Of a stretch of 64,000 nucleotides of DNA, positions 35,243 to 45,412 are shown in pieces. Numbering within the stretch: the first letter of the stretch is position 1; every line of letters begins with the position of its first letter. Position numbers and translations under genes: made by a program. This DNA comes from Gracilibacillus halotolerans (lineage in GTDB: Bacteria > Bacillota > Bacilli > Bacillales > Amphibacillaceae): positions 124,001-188,000 of the forward strand of contig NZ_JACHON010000003.1 in the NCBI RefSeq assembly GCF_014206945.1, written 5' to 3'. Below the pieces are notes generated by a model. That model had not been told where the DNA came from. It saw only the letters and a list, made by a program, of their open reading frames with translations, and searched no databases.

Positions 35243-35800
35243 ATGTCAGAACCAAATACAGATTTAAGAGTCATACGTACGCGTAAATTAATTATGGATT
35301 CTTTTATGGACCTTTCGGGTAAGAAGGAATTCAAGGATATTACGGTTAAAGATATTACAGCAGAAGCGATGATTAATCGTGCTACGTTTTATTATCATTT
35401 TGAAGATATATACGATTTGTTGGAGAAAGTTTTGGAAGAAGTATTATTGTTAAATTTAAATAGTAAAAATTTTGTAGAGAATCAACTGGATGAGGAAACG
35501 ATTAAGGAGTTGTTTTTAGCGGTTACTGAATTTCAACAATCGTTGTCCAATCGTTGTCACAGGGGATATGAGGATATTATAGCTCGAATTATTAGAGAGC
35601 AACTGGAAGTGATCTTTTATAAACTACTTTGTAAAAATAAAACCTCCGGAACAAAAGAAACGATGAAAGTTCCTGCGACGATGTTAAGTTGGGGTATCTA
35701 TGGTGCTTCCGTAGAATGGAGAAGAAATGGTAATCATGTACCGGCAGAGGACTTTATACAATCAGCAATTCCATACATTTTGTCAGGTGTAAATAGTTAG
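35243..35800 (+). CDS. TetR/AcrR-family transcriptional regulator
   Basis: A 185-residue regulator. Residues about 8-60 (RTRKLIMDSFMDLSGKKEFK, DITVKDITAEAMINRATFYYHF) form the TetR helix-turn-helix; the rest is a helical ligand domain ending ILSGVNS. Helix 7-9 residues are of the TetR_C_7-like AcrR type (dehydroxyacetone-kinase-regulator DhaS-like). GTGGGGG gives the ribosome site for ATG at 35243. It lies next to a GntR remnant and convergent with gdhA. Target and effector unknown. Confidence 0.85.
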   Translation: MSEPNTDLRVIRTRKLIMDSFMDLSGKKEFKDITVKDITAEAMINRATFYYHFEDIYDLLEKVLEEVLLLNLNSKNFVENQLDEETIKELFLAVTEFQQSLSNRCHRGYEDIIARIIREQLEVIFYKLLCKNKTSGTKETMKVPATMLSWGIYGASVEWRRNGNHVPAEDFIQSAIPYILSGVNS

Positions 35801-35811
35801 ATGTCTAGTAA

Positions 35812-35842
35812 AATCCCCTTATTTCTCGAAAATAAGGGGATT
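35812..35842. terminator. Bidirectional terminator between TetR and gdhA
   Basis: AATCCCCTTATTT pairs perfectly with AAATAAGGGGATT around a five-base loop. Confidence 0.85.
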
Positions 35843-35854
35843 GTTAGTATGCTA

Positions 35855-37222
<1,368 letters not shown>

Positions 37223-37281
37223 CTATCGCTCCTATTCTTTGCAAATTGTTATAAAATAGTTTTCCTGCGTTAGCTAGTTAG

Positions 37282-37293
37282 TAAACGCGTTTA
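37282..37293. promoter_or_regulatory. Palindrome TAAACGCGTTTA upstream of gdhA
   Basis: Perfect 12-base inverted repeat about 60 bases before the gdhA start. It has the CG-centred shape of a CRE but fails the consensus at several positions; it may be the site of another regulator or chance. Confidence 0.3.
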
Positions 37294-37622
37294 TAAAATA
37301 ATAGACTAGGTTAACTTCTCATCCATTAGAGTAGTTTAAATGAAAAACCGAATAAAAAAGACAGCAATCATAAACTAAGCAGTGCTGTCAAAGACTGTAC
37401 TATAACAATTCAACACGGATAATGTGTAATTTGTTAACCATTAATTAAGTATTTTAAGTGTACTATAACTGTTTGTTCTAAAACAATACTTATTTGACAT
37501 TGGATTAATCTCATAATTAGATAGGTTGCTAATTATATATCTAAATTGGTGAAGGAATGGTTGGCAAAGCTGTAGAACGTCGAGGTGGAAAATCGGGCTA
37601 ACGGCTAACAGGAAGTTGGTCA
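37294..37622. other. Intergenic DNA between gdhA and repeats
   Basis: No gene recognised. Short frames here have no ribosome site and no family resemblance. The stretch leads into repeated hairpins and direct repeats. Confidence 0.3.
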
Positions 37623-37661
37623 CAAAGGCATCACGACAGGACGTGGTGTAAGATGCCTTTG
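37623..37661. repeat. Nested hairpin with ACAGGACGT loop
   Basis: Outer arms CAAAGGCATC and GATGCCTTTG are perfectly complementary; the inner stem CACG/CGTG surrounds ACAGGA. The same plan (outer stem, inner stem, ACAGGACGT at the loop) occurs near 27837-27877. Confidence 0.55.
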
Positions 37662-37671
37662 TACCCCTAGT

Positions 37672-37730
37672 TATAAGTGCAACTAAGCTATTACCTGCGC
37701 CTACGGCTTGGCACTAGCTAAGTTTTCTTT
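37672..37730. repeat. 59-base direct repeat, copy 1
   Basis: Starts TATAAGTGCAACTAAGC and ends AGCTAAGTTTTCTTT; identical to copy 2 at 57 of 59 positions. The copies are 127 bases apart (start to start). Confidence 0.85.
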
Positions 37731-37798
37731 TCACATTGGACTTTATAAAATTTTAGCAAAGGTGTAGTTCGACGTAGTAAAAATTTTAATGTACCAAG

Positions 37799-37857
37799 TA
37801 TAAGTGCAACTAAGCTATTACCTGCGCCTACGGCTTGGTATTAGCTAAGTTTTCTTT
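37799..37857. repeat. 59-base direct repeat, copy 2 (includes the UMF1 gene end)
   Basis: Two C-to-T differences from copy 1. On the minus strand it contains the last codons (ENLANTKP) and stop of the transporter gene and an imperfect 14-base stem (ACTTAGCTAATACC with GGTAATAGCTTAGT) that could act as the transcript end. Confidence 0.8.
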
Positions 37858-39096
37858 ATCGGATGGGACGAAGTATAGGACGATGGCTCCGACAATAAAT
37901 AATACGATTAGGCTTAAAATTCCCATATTTGAGCGGCCTGTTAGTTGAGCTGTAATCCCCATCAAAAAAGGTCCAGTAATAGATGCGAATTTTCCAAAGA
38001 TATTATAAAAGCCAAAAAATTCATTCGCATGATTTTTAGGAATCAATTTAGCAAAATAGGAGCGGCTTAACGCCTGTATACCACCTTGCGATGACGCAAC
38101 TAGCATAGCTAGCACCCAAAAATCTAACGCTGTTTCTAGAAAGAAACCATATATACAAACGATGATGTAGACAAAAATTCCGACAAATAGCATGGATTTT
38201 GCAGAATAACGGTTAGCTAATCTTCCATATAAAACTGAAAATGGAGCGGCTACAATTTGCGTCATTAGCAAAACTAATAATAAAACCGACGCACTTAGTC
38301 CTACATCTGTACCATAGGCAGTCGACATCGAGATAATTGTTCCGACACCATCGATATAAAAGAAGTAAGCTATTAAAAACAATGTAACATACTTATAATC
38401 TTTTACATGACGAATGGTTTTCCATAATCGTTGAAAACTCTTTCTAATAGGCTGGGATTCACGCTCTATGTAATGCACTTGGTTGACACGGCGTATCATA
38501 GGAATTGCAAATGTTATCCACCATATACAGGTTATAAAAAAGGCGATTTTGCTTGCAGCTGTACTACTGATTGGTAGGATACCTTGTTGAGCAAGCAATA
38601 TGATCGCAATACTTATAACAAATGGTATAGAACTACCAATATAACCTAAACCATAACCTCTTGCTGAGACATCGTTCATTCGTTTATCGTTTGTGACATC
38701 GACAAGAAATGCATCATAAAAGACATTTGCCCCTGTTGATCCTATAGAAGCGAAGGTGAAGAGAATAAGTAAGGGAAGCCAAGCACCCTCTGGGACAAAT
38801 AATAAGGAAAATGTAGAGATAAATCCTATCCCTAAAAAGACCAGAAAGAACTTTTTCTTAAGACCTTTATAGTCAGCGATAGTACCTAAAATAGGACCGA
38901 GAATGGCAAGAATAAAAGTAAAGATAGAAATCGTATAGCCGAGATAAGCTGTGGAAAGTGCTCCACTTACTCCAGCATTAGTTGCTTGTGCTTTATAATA
39001 AATTGGGAAAATAGCTGTTGTTATAATGACGCTAAATGCGGAGCTCCCCCAATCGTACATCATCCAGCTTTTCTCTACTTTTGAAAACCTTTTCAT
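37828..39096 (-). CDS. UMF1/Atg22-like MFS transporter
   Basis: About 422 residues, 12 hydrophobic segments. The start KVEKSWMMYDWGSSAFSVII and the block YYKAQATNAGVSGALS, with GANVFYDAFLVDVTN later, are characteristic of the UMF1 (vacuole effluxer Atg22-like) group of MFS proteins, of unknown substrate in bacteria. AAGGAGG lies nine bases before the ATG at 39096; an in-frame ATG at 39120 is upstream of it. Its last nine codons lie inside a 59-base direct repeat, so the C-terminus may have been remodelled by repeat spread. Confidence 0.82.
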   Translation of the reverse strand: MKRFSKVEKSWMMYDWGSSAFSVIITTAIFPIYYKAQATNAGVSGALSTAYLGYTISIFTFILAILGPILGTIADYKGLKKKFFLVFLGIGFISTFSLLFVPEGAWLPLLILFTFASIGSTGANVFYDAFLVDVTNDKRMNDVSARGYGLGYIGSSIPFVISIAIILLAQQGILPISSTAASKIAFFITCIWWITFAIPMIRRVNQVHYIERESQPIRKSFQRLWKTIRHVKDYKYVTLFLIAYFFYIDGVGTIISMSTAYGTDVGLSASVLLLVLLMTQIVAAPFSVLYGRLANRYSAKSMLFVGIFVYIIVCIYGFFLETALDFWVLAMLVASSQGGIQALSRSYFAKLIPKNHANEFFGFYNIFGKFASITGPFLMGITAQLTGRSNMGILSLIVLFIVGAIVLYFVPSDKENLANTKP

Positions 39097-39288
39097 TACC
39101 TTCAACCTCCTTTTCTTCATTCTACTGGAAATTTAACATTTTAACTATTCCTTTTCTAAATTCTTATTGATATCTTTACAAATACTTTCTATGGGTAGGA
39201 GCTTATTTTGAAAAACTATTTCCCTTCTGTTTTAAAAACTTTTATATGGGGTACATTACTACTAAATAATTCCGAAAGGATGAGTGCG

Positions 39289-39639
39289 ATGTATAAAGCG
39301 GTACAAGCATTTTTCAAAACAGAAGATGATGCGGAAAGTGCAAGAGCTACTTTGAATAAATTAAAGACAAATGATATCTTCTTTGATCATCTACCAGATG
39401 GTGAAGGATATATAACGGCCGTTCCTCTTGCATACACCGGTAATAACACACATGGTATGGGAGCGGGGCATGGAGGTATTATCGCCCCAATTGCTTTTAC
39501 AGGAGAAATGAATTCGGATGACGATACTCCACGCACCTATATGATAGACATGCAAGTTGATGAGTCAGATTTCCAAGAGGCATTACGGATTATTATGGAG
39601 AAAGACGGTCGAGTACCTAAGGACCTTTTTGACGATTAA
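39289..39639 (+). CDS. Conserved hypothetical protein (116 residues) with a glycine-rich turn
   Basis: Soluble protein starting MYKAVQAFFKTEDDAESARA, which reads as the beta-alpha start of a ferredoxin-like fold; a Gly-rich segment (GNNTHGMGAGHGGIIAP) lies in the middle, and the end is acidic (EALRIIMEKDGRVPKDLFDD). GAAAGGA fits the ATG at 39289; longer in-frame starts lack a ribosome site. It is monocistronic, between the transporter and the tre operon. No family assigned; it slightly resembles small general-stress proteins such as YflT. Confidence 0.6.
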   Translation: MYKAVQAFFKTEDDAESARATLNKLKTNDIFFDHLPDGEGYITAVPLAYTGNNTHGMGAGHGGIIAPIAFTGEMNSDDDTPRTYMIDMQVDESDFQEALRIIMEKDGRVPKDLFDD

Positions 39640-39662
39640 AAATCTTCCAATCTATTCCTATT

Positions 39663-39708
39663 AATCGTGTTTTCATGCGCTTTATAGCGCGAAAGCACGA
39701 TTTTTTTC
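39663..39708 (+). terminator. Terminator before the tre operon
   Basis: AATCGTGTTTTCATGCGCT pairs, with one bulge, with AGCGCGAAAGCACGATT, followed by TTTTTTT. Confidence 0.85.
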
Positions 39709-39748
39709 ACGCTACCAAAAAGTGGGCGAAAACTCTTTCATTTTACCG

Positions 39749-39777
39749 TTGACATTCATGTATATACAAGTTATCAT
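39749..39777 (+). promoter_or_regulatory. treP promoter with TreR operator 1
   Basis: Perfect -35 TTGACA, 17 bases, -10 TATCAT. The spacer contains CATGTATATACAAG (39757-39770), a near-palindrome with the TreR core TGTATATACA. Confidence 0.8.
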
Positions 39778-39788
39778 TATCCCATAAA

Positions 39789-39810
39789 CTATCTTGTATA
39801 TACAAGATAG
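39789..39810. promoter_or_regulatory. TreR operator 2
   Basis: A perfect 22-base palindrome, CTATCTTGTAT with its complement, carrying TTGTATATACAA, the known B. subtilis TreR operator sequence. It lies just after the -10 box, where bound repressor blocks transcription; trehalose-6-phosphate releases TreR. Confidence 0.88.
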
Positions 39811-39838
39811 AAAATACGTTTAAATAGGAGGGTTAACC

Positions 39839-41281
39839 GTGAGTAAATATACAGAACCTGCTAAGGAATTGTTAGAAAAAGTAGGTGGGTCAGATAATAT
39901 TGATGTTGTTACACATTGCGCTACCCGGATGCGTTTTGTTTTAAATGATCCTAAGCAAGCGGATGTAGACGCAATAGAAAATATTGACCTTGTAAAAGGA
40001 ACATTTACTCAAGCAGGGCAGTTTCAAGTAATTGTAGGTAATGAAGTTGCCTCGTTTTACAATGAATTTTCAAAAATAGCAGGTGTTGGTGATACTTCGA
40101 AGGATGAAGCGAAAGAAAAGGCAAAGCAAAATATGAACATTCTTCAACGTATGGTTTCACACTTAGCGGATATTTTCACACCAATCATTCCAGCATTGGT
40201 TGTTGGGGGACTGATTCTCGGGTTCCGGAATCTAATTGGTGAAGTGAATATGATTAACAATGGAACTCAGTCATTAGTTGATACATCTCAGTTTTGGCAA
40301 GGTGTATATGACTTTCTGTGGTTAATTGGAGAAGCGATTTTTCATTTCCTCCCGGTAGCAATAACATGGGCTATTTCGCGGAAAATGGGTACAACACAAG
40401 TACTTGGTATCGTATTAGGGATCACTTTAGTATCTCCACAGCTATTAAACGCGTATGGAGTAGCTGGAGCGGAAGAAATACCATTTTGGGATTTTGGGTT
40501 TGCTCAAATTGATATGATTGGATATCAAGCGCAAGTAATACCAGCTATCCTGGCAGGATTTGTTCTCGCATATTTAGAGATTTGGCTCCGAAAAGTTATA
40601 CCACAAGTAGTTTCGATGATTTTTGTTCCGTTTTTTGCACTCATTCCAGCTGTTTTAGTAGCACACATGGTATTAGGACCAATTGGATGGGAAATAGGTT
40701 CATGGATTTCAAATGTGGTATACGATGGACTTACGTCAGCATTTGGTTGGCTATTTGCAGCCATATTTGGTTTTGCATATGCTCCACTCGTTATAACAGG
40801 GTTACATCATATGACAAATGCTATCGACTTGCAGTTAATGAGTGAATTTGATGGTACAATTCTTTGGCCGATGATTGCGTTATCTAATATTGCTCAAGGA
40901 TCGGCTGTAGTAGCGATGATTTACTTAAACAGGAAAGATAAAAAAGAACAACAAGTATCTGTTCCAGCAGCAGTGTCTTGTTATTTAGGAGTAACAGAAC
41001 CAGCGTTATTCGGTATTAACCTTCGATACGTCTTTCCGTTTGTAGCGGGTATTTGTGGTTCTGCAGTGGCCGCAGTGATATCTGTAGGTACTGGCGTTAT
41101 GGCTAATTCCATTGGTGTAGGGGGTATTCCAGGAATTCTATCTATTCAAGTTCCGGATATGCTTAAATTTGCCATCGCGATGCTTGCGGCAATTGTTATA
41201 CCGTTTATTCTAACTGTAATTTTTGCAAGAACAAAAATGGGTAAACAGGCATATATTCGTTTAGGAAAAACACAGCCTTAA
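39839..41281 (+). CDS. treP: PTS trehalose-specific EIIBC component
   Basis: Imports trehalose and delivers trehalose-6-phosphate. The 480-residue protein starts with a EIIB domain (phosphocysteine Cys27 in VVTHCATRMRFVL) and continues with the EIIC domain of about ten helices, ending FARTKMGKQAYIRLGK. There is no fused EIIA, so a shared EIIA-Glc must supply phosphate, as for TreP of B. subtilis (470 residues). AGGAGG precedes the GTG. The promoter carries two TreR operators and the rest of the operon (treA, treR) follows, after a repeat. Confidence 0.95.
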   Translation: MSKYTEPAKELLEKVGGSDNIDVVTHCATRMRFVLNDPKQADVDAIENIDLVKGTFTQAGQFQVIVGNEVASFYNEFSKIAGVGDTSKDEAKEKAKQNMNILQRMVSHLADIFTPIIPALVVGGLILGFRNLIGEVNMINNGTQSLVDTSQFWQGVYDFLWLIGEAIFHFLPVAITWAISRKMGTTQVLGIVLGITLVSPQLLNAYGVAGAEEIPFWDFGFAQIDMIGYQAQVIPAILAGFVLAYLEIWLRKVIPQVVSMIFVPFFALIPAVLVAHMVLGPIGWEIGSWISNVVYDGLTSAFGWLFAAIFGFAYAPLVITGLHHMTNAIDLQLMSEFDGTILWPMIALSNIAQGSAVVAMIYLNRKDKKEQQVSVPAAVSCYLGVTEPALFGINLRYVFPFVAGICGSAVAAVISVGTGVMANSIGVGGIPGILSIQVPDMLKFAIAMLAAIVIPFILTVIFARTKMGKQAYIRLGKTQP

Positions 41282-41371
41282 ATTAAACAAAACATCTTAA
41301 AGAGTCTGGGAGATAACACAAATTTAATTTATCAAAGATGAAGAATAAGGTGTTGTTATATTAATTACGTG

Positions 41372-41573
41372 GTCAAAACACGAGACTCCTGCAGGAACAG
41401 CACGAGCCAAGAATCACCCAAGACGAGCAATGGTGAGGATTGGGAAGTCGAGGCCGTGCCTGCGGAAAGCGAAGTGTTTTAGCGAAGTAATTATAAAAAA
41501 GCGTAGGTACCGAACGAATTCCAACAAATCGATCGGTACCTACTATGATAAAATACTTCTGTTCCAAACTCTT
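41372..41573 (-). repeat. Intergenic repeat element, copy C (inside the tre operon)
   Basis: On the minus strand it reads from GGAACAGAAGTATTTT through a stem-loop (GTAGGTACCGA with TCGGTACCTAC) to CTTCGCTAAAACACTTCGC, TTTCCGCAGGC and CCTGCAGGAGTCTCGTGTTTT. The outer blocks match copy A, while the middle is different. It separates treP from treA by 333 bases, with no sign of an extra gene. Confidence 0.75.
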
Positions 41574-41614
41574 TTACCAATCTAAGAACCAGCGTATAGG
41601 AAGGGGTTACATCA

Positions 41615-43306
41615 ATGAATCAACAATGGTGGAAAAAGTCTACCGTATATCAAATTTATCCGAAGAGCTTTAAAGACACGACAGGAAATGGTGTTGGGGA
41701 TATCAACGGGATTATCGAAAAACTTGATTATATAAAAGAGCTTGGAGTCGACATTATTTGGTTAACTCCTATTTATAAATCTCCGCAGAATGATAATGGC
41801 TATGATATTGCAGATTATTACTCAATTGATGAACGTTTTGGGACGATGGATGATTTTGAAAAACTTTTAGAGGAAGTACATCGACGTGAAATGAAGCTTA
41901 TCATGGATATTGTAGTCAACCACACATCAACGGAACATCCTTGGTTCCAAGAATCCAAATCAAGCAAAGATAACCCATGCAGGGATTTTTATATTTGGAA
42001 GAAAGAAAGAGATGGTAACCCACCAACGAACTGGAAATCTAAATTTGGCGGTTCTGCATGGCAGTATGATACAGAAACAGAAGAGTATTACTTACACCTT
42101 TTTGACGTTACCCAAGCAGATCTAAATTGGGAAAATGAAGAGGTAAGAAACCGCGTCTATGAAATGATGAATTACTGGGTAGATAAAGGAGTAGATGGAT
42201 TCCGTCTAGATGTGATTAATTTGATTTCCAAGGATCAACAGTTTCCAAATGATGATGGAAGTGTTCCGCCAGGGGATGGACGAAAATTTTACACAGATGG
42301 CCCACGAGTACATGAATTCCTTCATGAAATGAACCAGGAAGTATTTAAAGGGAAAGAGACCATCACTGTAGGGGAAATGTCATCAACGACCATAGACAAC
42401 TGTGTGCGATATTCAAATCCAAAAAATGAAGAATTAGATATGGTATTTAGCTTTCATCATTTAAAAGTTGATTATCCAAATGGGGAGAAATGGACAAAAG
42501 CACCTTTTGACTTTATTCAGTTAAAAAAGATATTATCGGATTGGCAAGTTGGTATGTACCAAGGCGGAGGTTGGAATGCACTATTTTGGTGTAATCATGA
42601 TCAACCACGAATCGTTTCAAGATTTGGAAATGATAAAAAATATCATAAAGAATCCGCAAAAATGCTTGGAACAACCATACATTTAATGCAGGGAACGCCT
42701 TACATTTACCAAGGAGAAGAAATAGGGATGACGAATCCTTACTTTGATTCTATTGAACAGTACAGAGATGTAGAATCGATAAATATTTATCAAGAGTGGT
42801 TAGAGCAGGGTGGAAAAGAAGAAGAAATCATCGAAATATTGAAAGAAAAATCTCGTGATAATGCTCGTACTCCGATGCAATGGAATAATGAGGAGCATGC
42901 TGGATTTACAACTGGACAACCTTGGATTGGCCTCAGTTCGAACTATAATCACATAAATGTAGAGACCACGTTAAAAGATAAGGATTCTATCTTCTATCAC
43001 TATAAGAAGTTAATTCAGCTTCGGAAAGACTATGATGTGATTACAGACGGGGAATATCAGTTGCTTTTACCAGATAATCCTGCTATTTTTGCTTATGTAA
43101 GGGAAAGTGACAACGAAATAATGCTTGTCGTCAATAATTTTTATGAGGAAGAGACAACCTTTCGTATGCCAGAAGAGAGAAAAGGAAGTATGAAGAACCC
43201 TAACGTTATTCTCTCCAATTATAAAGATACAATAGGAGACATCCATTCTCTTACGTTACGTCCATACGAATCTGTTGTCCTCTATGAAGCAAAAGAATTG
43301 GAGTAA
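41615..43306 (+). CDS. treA: Trehalose-6-phosphate hydrolase (GH13)
   Basis: Splits trehalose-6-phosphate into glucose and glucose-6-phosphate. The 563 residues match TreA of B. subtilis (561). The GH13 blocks are present: DIVVNHTSTEHPWF, GFRLDVINLIS with the catalytic Asp, the acid/base Glu in VGEMSST, and CNHDQPR with the third carboxylate. It begins 333 bases after treP, following a repeat element, with GAAGGGG as ribosome site, and is followed by treR eight bases later. Confidence 0.96.
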   Translation: MNQQWWKKSTVYQIYPKSFKDTTGNGVGDINGIIEKLDYIKELGVDIIWLTPIYKSPQNDNGYDIADYYSIDERFGTMDDFEKLLEEVHRREMKLIMDIVVNHTSTEHPWFQESKSSKDNPCRDFYIWKKERDGNPPTNWKSKFGGSAWQYDTETEEYYLHLFDVTQADLNWENEEVRNRVYEMMNYWVDKGVDGFRLDVINLISKDQQFPNDDGSVPPGDGRKFYTDGPRVHEFLHEMNQEVFKGKETITVGEMSSTTIDNCVRYSNPKNEELDMVFSFHHLKVDYPNGEKWTKAPFDFIQLKKILSDWQVGMYQGGGWNALFWCNHDQPRIVSRFGNDKKYHKESAKMLGTTIHLMQGTPYIYQGEEIGMTNPYFDSIEQYRDVESINIYQEWLEQGGKEEEIIEILKEKSRDNARTPMQWNNEEHAGFTTGQPWIGLSSNYNHINVETTLKDKDSIFYHYKKLIQLRKDYDVITDGEYQLLLPDNPAIFAYVRESDNEIMLVVNNFYEEETTFRMPEERKGSMKNPNVILSNYKDTIGDIHSLTLRPYESVVLYEAKELE

Positions 43307-43313
43307 TGGGGAT

Positions 43314-44027
43314 ATGCAGAGTAAATACTTTGTTATTTACCAAGAAATAGCTAATAAAATAGACAAGGGAGATTATAAAGCAAAAGAATATCTCCCTTCT
43401 GAGCATGAGCTTTGTACAATTTATGGAACTGCTAGGGAAACAATTAGGAAAGCATTAAACTTATTAGCGGAAAATGGCTATATCCAAAAAATTAGAGGTA
43501 AGGGATCTCTAGTAATTGACCGTAATAAATTTGATTTACCAGTCTCTGGTTTAGTCAGTTTTCGAGAAATTACAGATAAAATGGATGAAAAGCCCCTCAC
43601 AGTAGTCCATGAATGCAATCTAGAAAAAGTCACACCAAAAATTGCTCAACAACTGAAGGTTAGTTCGCCGGAATTGGTTTGGGAAGTAAAAAGAACGAGG
43701 CAATTTTCTGGGGAGCATGTAATCCTTGATAAGGACTATTTTTTAGAAAAGTATGTACCGAAATTAACCGAGGACATTGCTTCCCGTTCTATTTATGATT
43801 ATTTAGAGAATACATTAGGGCTAAGCATTAGCTTTGCTAAGAAAGAAATTACCGTCATTGAGTCGACAGAAGAAGATAAAGAACTACTTGATTTAGAAGG
43901 ATTTCAGCATATCGTTGTCATTAAAAACTATGTTTATTTAGATGATGCTACCTTGTTTCAATACACAGAGTCTAGACATAGACCTGATAAATTTCGATTT
44001 GTAGATTTTGCCCGTAGGAATAGGTAG
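43314..44027 (+). CDS. treR: Trehalose operon repressor, GntR family
   Basis: A 237-residue repressor, close to the 238 of B. subtilis TreR. The N-terminal winged helix (GDYKAKEYLPSEHELCTIYG, TARETIRKALNLLAENGYIQKIRGKGS) is followed by a UTRA domain from about residue 85 that binds trehalose-6-phosphate. ATG at 43314 follows TTGGAG; an in-frame ATG at 43275 overlaps the end of treA. The two operators at the treP promoter match its known target, so it autoregulates the operon. Confidence 0.94.
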   Translation: MQSKYFVIYQEIANKIDKGDYKAKEYLPSEHELCTIYGTARETIRKALNLLAENGYIQKIRGKGSLVIDRNKFDLPVSGLVSFREITDKMDEKPLTVVHECNLEKVTPKIAQQLKVSSPELVWEVKRTRQFSGEHVILDKDYFLEKYVPKLTEDIASRSIYDYLENTLGLSISFAKKEITVIESTEEDKELLDLEGFQHIVVIKNYVYLDDATLFQYTESRHRPDKFRFVDFARRNR

Positions 44028-44034
44028 TAAATAG

Positions 44035-44083
44035 AATAACACCAGACACACCTTATTAATTTTGGTTTGTCTGGTGTTATTTG
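44035..44083 (+). terminator. Terminator of the tre operon
   Basis: AATAACACCAGACACACC pairs (one G-U or mismatch) with GGTTTGTCTGGTGTTATT around a short loop. Confidence 0.85.
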
Positions 44084-44229
44084 AATACATTTTAATACTC
44101 GTACTGCCTTGAGCAAGCTTTTATCCCTCGAACTTTTAATAATTAATCCTCTGAAAAAGGTGTCCATTCAAATCTTAGTCATTGATGTTGCGAATCCAAT
44201 CTATATCATCTTTAAAAATCCAACTAACA

Positions 44230-44475
44230 TTACCACCAGAAAAATGGAAGGAATGCAATCGTTGCAATAGAGCCTAGTGCAATACCTAAACCTAGCCCCC
44301 ATCCGTAAAATCCGATTCCGTACCCGCCTAAATTGCGACCTCCACCCATCGGTTTTAAATACAGGTTATAGGAATCTACCCGATCGATTATACCGTGATG
44401 TACTTCACCATTATGAGTGACTACTCTAACAGGTCTACCAATATTACGTGCACAAAGATGGTAATAGGAAGACAT
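44230..44475 (-). CDS. Small membrane protein with Sm-like start, unknown
   Basis: 81 residues: an N-terminal soluble part (NIGRPVRVVTHNGEVHHGII, DRVDSYNLYLKPM) that has the V-x-x-G-x-V-h-x-G beta pattern of Sm/RRM-type small folds, then a Gly-rich stretch (GGGRNLGGYGIGFYGWG) and a C-terminal transmembrane helix ending FLPFFWW. GGAGGTGAT precedes the ATG. I know similar proteins only as conserved Bacillaceae hypotheticals. Function unknown. Confidence 0.65.
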   Translation of the reverse strand: MSSYYHLCARNIGRPVRVVTHNGEVHHGIIDRVDSYNLYLKPMGGGRNLGGYGIGFYGWGLGLGIALGSIATIAFLPFFWW

Positions 44476-44581
44476 TATCTATCACCTCCCAACGAATCCC
44501 GATAGGATACTATATGCTATTGCTCTATTTTAGAGTGGTCACTTGTACTTCTGGTAGTATGTTTTGCTTAATTTAGGCAAA

Positions 44582-45412
44582 CTAATTACGCTCTTCTAAA
44601 CTAGAAAGGAATATCTCATTTTCTAAGTACAGTAATTTTTTCATTGATATGGAATTTTCTTCAGCGTATTGATTAACTAAGTGGTATCCGAGTAAATAAC
44701 CTAAATTTTTAGGGATACTATGCGATCCGAACATGATTTTATCATGGAGATGGTCGTGTCTCTTAGTTGCTTCCTTCCCTTTTATCCATCGGTTCCAATA
44801 TCTTTCGAATACGTCATTATCTAATTTTCTAATATATTGATTTCCAGCGTCTTTTCCTAGCTTCTTTCTAACGATTACTTCCGCAATACCTTCTAATATA
44901 ATGGCATCTAAAATGGTCATTTCTTGATTTTCTTTATATAAATGATGCAAGCGACAAACATGACTATATTCATGTATAAAGAGAGCTGCTAATTGTTTTG
45001 TTGTAGCATCTACAGGCAAAAAAAGAAACAATTTATCGGGATAGCTTAGACCGGAGGATCCGTTAAATAGTATGGATAATTCGCGATTTTCCTCATTGGA
45101 GGGAAGAATGAAGATAGAAGGAGATGGACCATCCCATTTGCTTTGAAGATACTGATAGATTTTTTGAACATGAGATTTAAAATCCTTTTTAAGCCAGCGT
45201 ACGATTTTATCTTTTTCATTTTTATGAGGTATAAAGAGACCGAATTGATAGAGATGCTGCTGAATCTCCATTGTATTGACACCATTAAAATATGGCAATA
45301 ATGGGTTAATTACATAATCTTGCTGAAGCTTTATTCTGTCACTAGTGTTGGCATTATTTTCTTCGGCTTCTTTTATATATTTCTTTATCCATCGATCGGT
45401 TTTGCCTATCAT
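44582..45412 (-). CDS. DUF2268 putative zinc-dependent protease (YjaZ-like)
   Basis: A 276-residue soluble protein; the zinc motif HEYSH (in LAALFIHEYSHVCRLHH) and the later EGIAEVIV helix, which would provide the third ligand, are typical of DUF2268. B. subtilis YjaZ is the likely counterpart. GGAGGAGG lies 11 bases before the ATG at 45412; the much longer in-frame extension overlaps the divergent Lrp gene and has no ribosome site. Neighbouring alaR-alaT is divergent. Substrate unknown. Confidence 0.8.
   Translation of the reverse strand: MIGKTDRWIKKYIKEAEENNANTSDRIKLQQDYVINPLLPYFNGVNTMEIQQHLYQFGLFIPHKNEKDKIVRWLKKDFKSHVQKIYQYLQSKWDGPSPSIFILPSNEENRELSILFNGSSGLSYPDKLFLFLPVDATTKQLAALFIHEYSHVCRLHHLYKENQEMTILDAIILEGIAEVIVRKKLGKDAGNQYIRKLDNDVFERYWNRWIKGKEATKRHDHLHDKIMFGSHSIPKNLGYLLGYHLVNQYAEENSISMKKLLYLENEIFLSSLEERN

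Noticed and set aside
37282-37293. Palindrome before gdhA as a CcpA site
   Set aside because: The centre fits, but the tenth position is G where the consensus needs T, so I list it only as an unassigned palindrome.
37441-37623. 60-residue minus-strand frame between gdhA and the repeats
   Set aside because: No start signal, no composition typical of a protein here; lies in repeat-rich intergenic DNA.
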